NCBI GenBank assembly: GCA_964519035.1
Contig: CAZFKZ010000004.1
Span: forward strand, 17,312 to 81,311
Direction of reading: 5' to 3'
DNA length: 64,000 nucleotides
Source of the DNA: CAJJBL01 sp964519035
Lineage (GTDB): Bacteria; Pseudomonadota; Alphaproteobacteria; Puniceispirillales; Marisalimonadaceae
Positions 59,355 to 64,000 of this stretch are shown piece after piece; the stretch's first letter is position 1; every line of letters starts with the position of its first letter. Made by a program: the position numbers and the translations under genes. Below the pieces are notes generated by a model that made no database searches, was not told the origin of the DNA, and saw only the letters and a list, made by a program, of their open reading frames with translations.

Positions 59355-59774
59355 TTGACATACCATTTAAAAAAAATAGCAGTTGGAATAGAAACTATTG
59401 AAAGGCTTCGCATTAGACAAGAAATGGTTTTTAAAGATTATGGAAAAATAATACATACAACTAGAAATATGCCTAAACAAAAGGATCAATTAATTAAAAC
59501 AGGTTCAATTTTTTGGATTATCAAAAGAAATGTATTAGTTAGGCAAAAAATATTAGATATTATTTCAGTTATCAGAAGCGATGGTAGTAAAGGTTGCGAA
59601 ATTGAGTTAGACAAAGATTTAGTAAGAGTAATTCCAACACCTATGAGACCTTTCCAAGGTTGGAGGTATTATATGGCTGTTGATATTCCACCAGACTTAA
59701 ATTTAAGTAACTTAGAAAATGAAGATTTGCCTGAAAAAATTAATTCTGAGTTAATAAAATTAGGATTATATTAA
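59355..59774 (+). CDS. DUF1489 family protein
   Basis: The 139-residue protein matches DUF1489: LKKIAVGIETIERLRIRQEM, IIHTTRNMPKQKDQLIKTGS, IFWIIKRNVLVRQKILDI and IPTPMRPFQGWRYY. It is a conserved alphaproteobacterial protein of unknown function. The start is TTG, 15 nt after mgtE; no nearby ATG fits better. Confidence 0.82.
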   Translation: MTYHLKKIAVGIETIERLRIRQEMVFKDYGKIIHTTRNMPKQKDQLIKTGSIFWIIKRNVLVRQKILDIISVIRSDGSKGCEIELDKDLVRVIPTPMRPFQGWRYYMAVDIPPDLNLSNLENEDLPEKINSELIKLGLY

Positions 59775-59864
59775 TTAAAAATTGTAAATTTATATTTCAA
59801 TTATTATTTATAACTTTATAGTTCGCAATCTATTGTAAGTATAAAATTTTTGGATAGAGTAAGA

Positions 59865-60983
59865 ATGATTCCTAAACTATTAAATCCTAAACTTATAGCA
59901 TTTTTTCTAGTGCTATTAGTTAGTGTAGTTTCCTATAGGTATCTTGTGTCAACTAAACCACAAGCACAACCTTTAAAAGTGGAAGAAAAAACTTTCTACG
60001 TTAATGTAGTTAAAACTAGAAAGTCAGACCATTCTCCAACTTCTGATGCATTTGGAAAAATTGTTTCTTCACGAAGAGGTGATCTTCGTTTTGGCGTTTC
60101 TGGAAAAATTGAATATATATCAAAATCTTTCCTAAATGGTTCATTCGTTAAAAATGAACAAGTTTTAGCAAAGCTTGATCAAAAACGTTACCTACTTGAA
60201 ATTGAGAGACTTAATGCAGAAACACAAGAATTAAGTAAGCAGTTAGAGATTCGTAAAAGACAAGTTAAAAGATATAAGTCCATGTTAATAAGAAAGGTTA
60301 TATCTCAAAGTAAATATGATAATGAATTAATACTTTTTTCAAAAAATAACTCTGATTATATAAGATCTAAAACAATTCTAGAAAAAGCAAAAGAAGATCT
60401 TTCTGACACTATTTTAAAGGCAAAATTTAATGGACGATTATATAATATAAAAATTAATAAAGGACAGTTTATTTCTAATAATGAAAAAATAGCTGATATT
60501 TTTTCTATTGATGATTTAGAAGTTGAATTTGTAGTTCCAGCAAAAGTTTATTCAGATGCAAAAGTTTTAATAGGCAAGTCAATTGAAGTAATATGGGAAA
60601 GTGGAACAGATTCTCTAAAAAAAATTACAGCAATTATTGAAAGAACTGACGGTAAAACTATCGAAGAAGAGGGTGGTGGAAAATTATTTGCTAAAATTAA
60701 CCAAAATCTTAATCAAAATGATTATATACCTGTAGGCACATTTGTTCGTATAAATTACCCTCTAGGAGACTTTAAAGGGCTATTTAAATTACCTGAGACT
60801 TCTTTATATGGTGATAAAGTTTATATAGTTAAAAATAATGTTGCTAAAAAAAAGACAGTTTCTCTTAAATATAAAGGTTCTGGATATGTTTTGGTTGAAG
60901 GAAATCTTACTGATGAAGACTTAATAATTTCCACAAGAATACCAAGTAATCTTCATAATAAAAAAGTTTCAGTATTAAATTAA
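59865..60983 (+). CDS. RND efflux membrane fusion protein (HlyD/AcrA-like)
   Basis: Periplasmic adaptor of an RND pump. The 372 residues have a membrane anchor (about 9-27) and a lipoyl/barrel pattern: SGKIEYISKSFLNGSFVKNE, VLAKLDQKRYLLEIERLNAE, a coiled-coil hairpin, then ADIFSIDDLEVEFVVPAKVY. ATG 59865 is preferred to an upstream TTG (59850) because AGAGTAAG lies just before it. It precedes the RND gene by 37 nt. Confidence 0.9.
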   Translation: MIPKLLNPKLIAFFLVLLVSVVSYRYLVSTKPQAQPLKVEEKTFYVNVVKTRKSDHSPTSDAFGKIVSSRRGDLRFGVSGKIEYISKSFLNGSFVKNEQVLAKLDQKRYLLEIERLNAETQELSKQLEIRKRQVKRYKSMLIRKVISQSKYDNELILFSKNNSDYIRSKTILEKAKEDLSDTILKAKFNGRLYNIKINKGQFISNNEKIADIFSIDDLEVEFVVPAKVYSDAKVLIGKSIEVIWESGTDSLKKITAIIERTDGKTIEEEGGGKLFAKINQNLNQNDYIPVGTFVRINYPLGDFKGLFKLPETSLYGDKVYIVKNNVAKKKTVSLKYKGSGYVLVEGNLTDEDLIISTRIPSNLHNKKVSVLN

Positions 60984-61020
60984 TTCAAGATAAAAAATAT
61001 AAATTTCAGGTGTGATTTAA

Positions 61021-64000
61021 ATGCAGTTTAAAGAATCAGGTTTTTTAAAGTTTTTTGTAGAGCATAGAACTTCTGCTAACATTATTATGATTTTAATGAT
61101 TGTGATTGGACTTTTGTCAATTGGAAAGCTTAATAAGCAGTTTTTTCCTGATTTTGATGTTGAAGTAGTAGCTGTTTCCATAGACTGGCCAGGAGCAACT
61201 GCTGAAGAGATTGATCAAAATATTGTTCAGTTATTAGAACCTGAGTTAAGACCTATTTCTGGGGTAAAAAAGGTTTCATCAAAATCTGTTGAAGGTCTTG
61301 CGCTCACGCAAGTTGAATTTAATTACGGCCACAATATGCAAAAAGGAAGAACAGATATAGAGACCGCTGTATCAAGAATTAACTTTCCTGAAAAAGCGAA
61401 CAAACCTAAAATAATTATTGGTGAGTTTTTTGATACAGTCACTAGAATTGTATTATCTGGAGACGTTACGTTATCTCAATTAAGAGAAAAATCAAAAGAG
61501 CTAAAAGAAGTCTTTCTTAACTCTGGAGTAGATAAAGTTGATATTCAAGGCCTTCCAAAAGAAGAAATACTAATTGAGATTTCACAACTTGAAGCAGCTA
61601 GGCTGAAACTATCTTTTAACCAAATAGCAAATCTAATTAAACTTGAAACTCAGGATGTGTCTGGAGGTAGTTTTGCAGACGGATCTTTAATGGTTAGAAC
61701 TATTGGAGAAAAAAGACTTGTTGAAACTTTTAAAAAATTAGAATTAAAGAACTCTAGTTCAGGTGGAAGGGTAATTCTTGGTGATATAGCTCAGATAAAA
61801 TCAAGTGTTGAAAAAGGCAGTATTTTAAAATTTGTTGATGGTAATCCTGCTGTAGAATTATGGATTAGAAGAAGTAAAACCAGTGATGCTCTTGAAGTTT
61901 CAGAAAATGTTGAAAAAGTTATTTCTAATTCAAAAAACATTATCGGGAGTACTATTAAGGTTGAAACTTATAATACTGCGGCAAATCTGATTGAAGAAAG
62001 AATAGCTTTATTAGTTAAGAACGGACTAAGCGGTCTTTGCATAGTTTTAGCTGTTCTATTTTTATTTCTTAGCCGTAATACAGCAATTTGGGTTGCTCTT
62101 GGTATACCAATTGCCTTCTTGGCAACTTTTGGTGTTATGTTTGTTTCAGGACAATCAATCAACATGATTTCTTTGTTTGGGTTAATTATGGCCCTAGGAA
62201 TTGTAGTTGATGATGCAATAGTTGTAGGAGAACATTCTTCTTATCTAAAAACAAAAAGAAAACTCGATAGCTCCAAAGCTCCAGTTGTGGCTGCAACTAG
62301 AATGTCCATGCCAGTAATATCTGCCATGTTGACTACAGTAGCAGCATTTATACCTTTATTCATGGTTAAAGGTGTTATTGGCGAAATTATAGCAGCGATA
62401 CCTTGGGTAGTTTGTGCTGTGTTAGTAGCAAGTTTGATTGAATGTTTCTTAGTTTTACCAGCACACTTAGCTCATTTTGATAAATCAAATAAAGAAGAAA
62501 GTAAATTTAGGTTATGGTTTGATCAAAGGTTCAATGCTTTTCAAGAAGGATTTTTTAGGAAGTTTGTTACGTTAACGTTTAACTATAGATATGTAACTTT
62601 TATGGTTGCGGTAGGAATGTTTATTGTTTCTATAGGTATGGTTTCAGGTGGTAGAGTTTTGTTCAGTTTTTTTCCTACACCTGAAGCTGATATTGTCATA
62701 GTTAATTTTAAAATGCACTCTGGATCAACAAAATCTCAAACAAAGAAAATGTTAGAAAATATTGAAAAAGGGTTATTTCAAACTTCAACTGAATTTTCTT
62801 CTTCTCCTGGATTAGTAAAATTTAATATGTCGACTATTGGAAGCAGAAGTAGGTTTTCAAATGATTCTGGCCCTAATTCTAAAGGCAACGACATTTTAGG
62901 TTCTATGGTAGTTGAGTTGATAACTGCAGATAAGAGGAATATAAGAACAAAAGAATTTATTAAAGTTTGGAAAGAAAATATAGAAAATGTATCGGGTTTA
63001 GATAAATTATCTATCAGATCGCCTAGTGGTGGCCCTCCAGGAAGAGATTTAGATATAAGGTTTCAAGGCAAAAACTTAGACACACTAAAATTAGCTTCAA
63101 ATGAATTAATTGAAATTGCTAGAACAATCCCAGGTGTAACTTCGTTAGATGATAACTTAGAATATGGTGTTCAAGAAAGAATTTTAAGCTTAACAAACAA
63201 AGGTCAATCTTTAGGTTTATCTATTTTAGATATTGGTGAACAGGTAAGGTCAGCTATTAATGGAACTATAATTTCTAAATTTCCCAAAGGTGATGAAGAA
63301 GTTACAGTACGTTTAAAGTTGTCTGAGAATGAGCAGCTTACAGATATGATTACAGATTTAAGAATTATTTCACCTTCTGGAATCAGTTTTAAATTAAAAG
63401 ATATAATTAAAATAGATGAAAAACTCCCTTTCGCGTCTATAAATAGAAAAAATGGTTTCAGAGAAGTAACTATTACAGGTGATTTGTTCCCTCCACTAAT
63501 GAACACTTCCCAAGCAAGACAATTTTTAATGAAAAATGGTTTACCTGAAATCGCAAAAAAATATAATATTTCCTATAGGTTTGATGGTCGTGATTTAGAA
63601 CAACAAGAAACATTTTCTGATATGGGAACGGGTTCAATAATAGGTTTATTGTTAATCTATTTTATTTTGGCCTGGGTTTTTAAATCCTGGTTAAGACCTT
63701 TTTCAATTATGATTATGATACCCTTTTCATTTATAGGTGCAGTTCTAGGTCACTATTTATTAGGCCTAACAATGTCAATACTATCTATGTTTGCTTTGTT
63801 AGCTCTAGCAGGAATTGTCGTGAATAATTCAATTATTTTGGTATCAACTATTGAAAGAAGATTAGAAGATTTAAAAAATAATAATAAAAATAAAGATGAG
63901 GAAAGTATAATAAATGAGTCAATAATAACTGGAGTAGTAGATAGGTTTAGGCCTGTTTTATTAACTTCACTTACCACAATTGGTGGGTTGTCAGCACTCA
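61021..64000 (+). CDS. RND family efflux transporter, permease (cut by window end)
   Basis: The frame is open from ATG 61021 to the window end (993 residues seen). It shows VSIDWPGATAEEIDQNIVQL, the first membrane bundle with VVDDAIVVGEHSSYLKTKRK, where the Asp pair carries protons, and the second-half segment FALLALAGIVVNNSIILVS. RND pumps export drugs or lipids in exchange for protons. The outer-membrane TolC partner is not visible. Substrate class cannot be read; the short MFP next to it supports a heavy-metal-unlike, drug or lipid type pump. Confidence 0.93.
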   Translation, partial: MQFKESGFLKFFVEHRTSANIIMILMIVIGLLSIGKLNKQFFPDFDVEVVAVSIDWPGATAEEIDQNIVQLLEPELRPISGVKKVSSKSVEGLALTQVEFNYGHNMQKGRTDIETAVSRINFPEKANKPKIIIGEFFDTVTRIVLSGDVTLSQLREKSKELKEVFLNSGVDKVDIQGLPKEEILIEISQLEAARLKLSFNQIANLIKLETQDVSGGSFADGSLMVRTIGEKRLVETFKKLELKNSSSGGRVILGDIAQIKSSVEKGSILKFVDGNPAVELWIRRSKTSDALEVSENVEKVISNSKNIIGSTIKVETYNTAANLIEERIALLVKNGLSGLCIVLAVLFLFLSRNTAIWVALGIPIAFLATFGVMFVSGQSINMISLFGLIMALGIVVDDAIVVGEHSSYLKTKRKLDSSKAPVVAATRMSMPVISAMLTTVAAFIPLFMVKGVIGEIIAAIPWVVCAVLVASLIECFLVLPAHLAHFDKSNKEESKFRLWFDQRFNAFQEGFFRKFVTLTFNYRYVTFMVAVGMFIVSIGMVSGGRVLFSFFPTPEADIVIVNFKMHSGSTKSQTKKMLENIEKGLFQTSTEFSSSPGLVKFNMSTIGSRSRFSNDSGPNSKGNDILGSMVVELITADKRNIRTKEFIKVWKENIENVSGLDKLSIRSPSGGPPGRDLDIRFQGKNLDTLKLASNELIEIARTIPGVTSLDDNLEYGVQERILSLTNKGQSLGLSILDIGEQVRSAINGTIISKFPKGDEEVTVRLKLSENEQLTDMITDLRIISPSGISFKLKDIIKIDEKLPFASINRKNGFREVTITGDLFPPLMNTSQARQFLMKNGLPEIAKKYNISYRFDGRDLEQQETFSDMGTGSIIGLLLIYFILAWVFKSWLRPFSIMIMIPFSFIGAVLGHYLLGLTMSILSMFALLALAGIVVNNSIILVSTIERRLEDLKNNNKNKDEESIINESIITGVVDRFRPVLLTSLTTIGGLSAL

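Overview
The window is chromosomal DNA of an AT-rich, gene-dense bacterium. The block murA - DUF2948 - hisG - hisD - infA - maf - RNase E/G - yacG (1012-6845) is an order I know from Alphaproteobacteria. The very low GC, short spacers, many ATGA/TAATG gene overlaps, small regulators and the wealth of TRAP, ABC, DMT and TauE transporters for small organic acids point to a streamlined marine alphaproteobacterium (SAR11/HIMB59/AEGEAN-169-like). That placement is inference. I see no insertion sequence, prophage, CRISPR array or rRNA.

Layout. 1-7305: housekeeping (end of pheT, tRNA-Thr, murA, his genes, infA, maf, RNase, yacG, tRNA-Phe). 7378-11008: a small catabolic operon (2-hydroxyacid dehydrogenase, HpcH/HpaI aldolase, quinone reductase, TauE-type permease) behind a good promoter carrying an inverted repeat. 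11017-19856 (minus): a FecR-like orphan, a complete BMP-type nucleoside-like ABC transporter and a TAXI-TRAP transporter with an extra 68-residue membrane protein. 20072-26253 (plus, divergent): HMG-CoA-lyase-like enzyme, CaiB CoA-transferase, crotonase, isocitrate/isopropylmalate-type dehydrogenase, PrpF isomerase and an AbrB-type membrane protein, which look like one carboxylic-acid pathway. 26268-40276: mixed oxidative metabolism (DapA-like aldolase, two Ldh/malate-type dehydrogenases, Asp/Glu racemase, a cytoplasmic molybdopterin reductase, a 985-residue FAD/Fe-S D-lactate-type dehydrogenase, serine-glyoxylate-type aminotransferase, malonyl-CoA decarboxylase).

40284-43943: an HpaR-type MarR repressor divergent from a second HpcH/HpaI aldolase, an Old Yellow Enzyme relative, NIPSNAP and YaiI proteins. 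44044-44430: a cold-shock gene with a structured leader and a strong terminator. 46708-48688: a MarR regulator followed by three tightly overlapping membrane-protein genes: a TolQ/ExbB-like channel, a TolR/ExbD-like protein with an unusual large soluble domain, and a third membrane protein of unknown function. This is the best candidate for an undescribed system in the window. 48705-54211 (minus): a canonical TrpR repressor, trpE and trpG, continuing with almost no gap into two oxidoreductases, with a third further on; a CTAG-centred palindrome abuts the trpR start codon. 54272-64000: a second cold-shock gene, ketopantoate-reductase-like and pirin genes, a second TauE permease, a carboxymuconolactone decarboxylase family protein, mgtE, DUF1489, and a membrane fusion protein plus RND efflux pump cut off by the window end.

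How the genes fit together: apart from the housekeeping ends, most of the window takes up small carboxylic acids or nucleosides and oxidises them through hydroxyacid dehydrogenases, aldolases and CoA-ester enzymes. Local repressors (HpaR-type, TrpR, MarR) sit beside their likely targets and several inverted repeats lie where operators would be expected.
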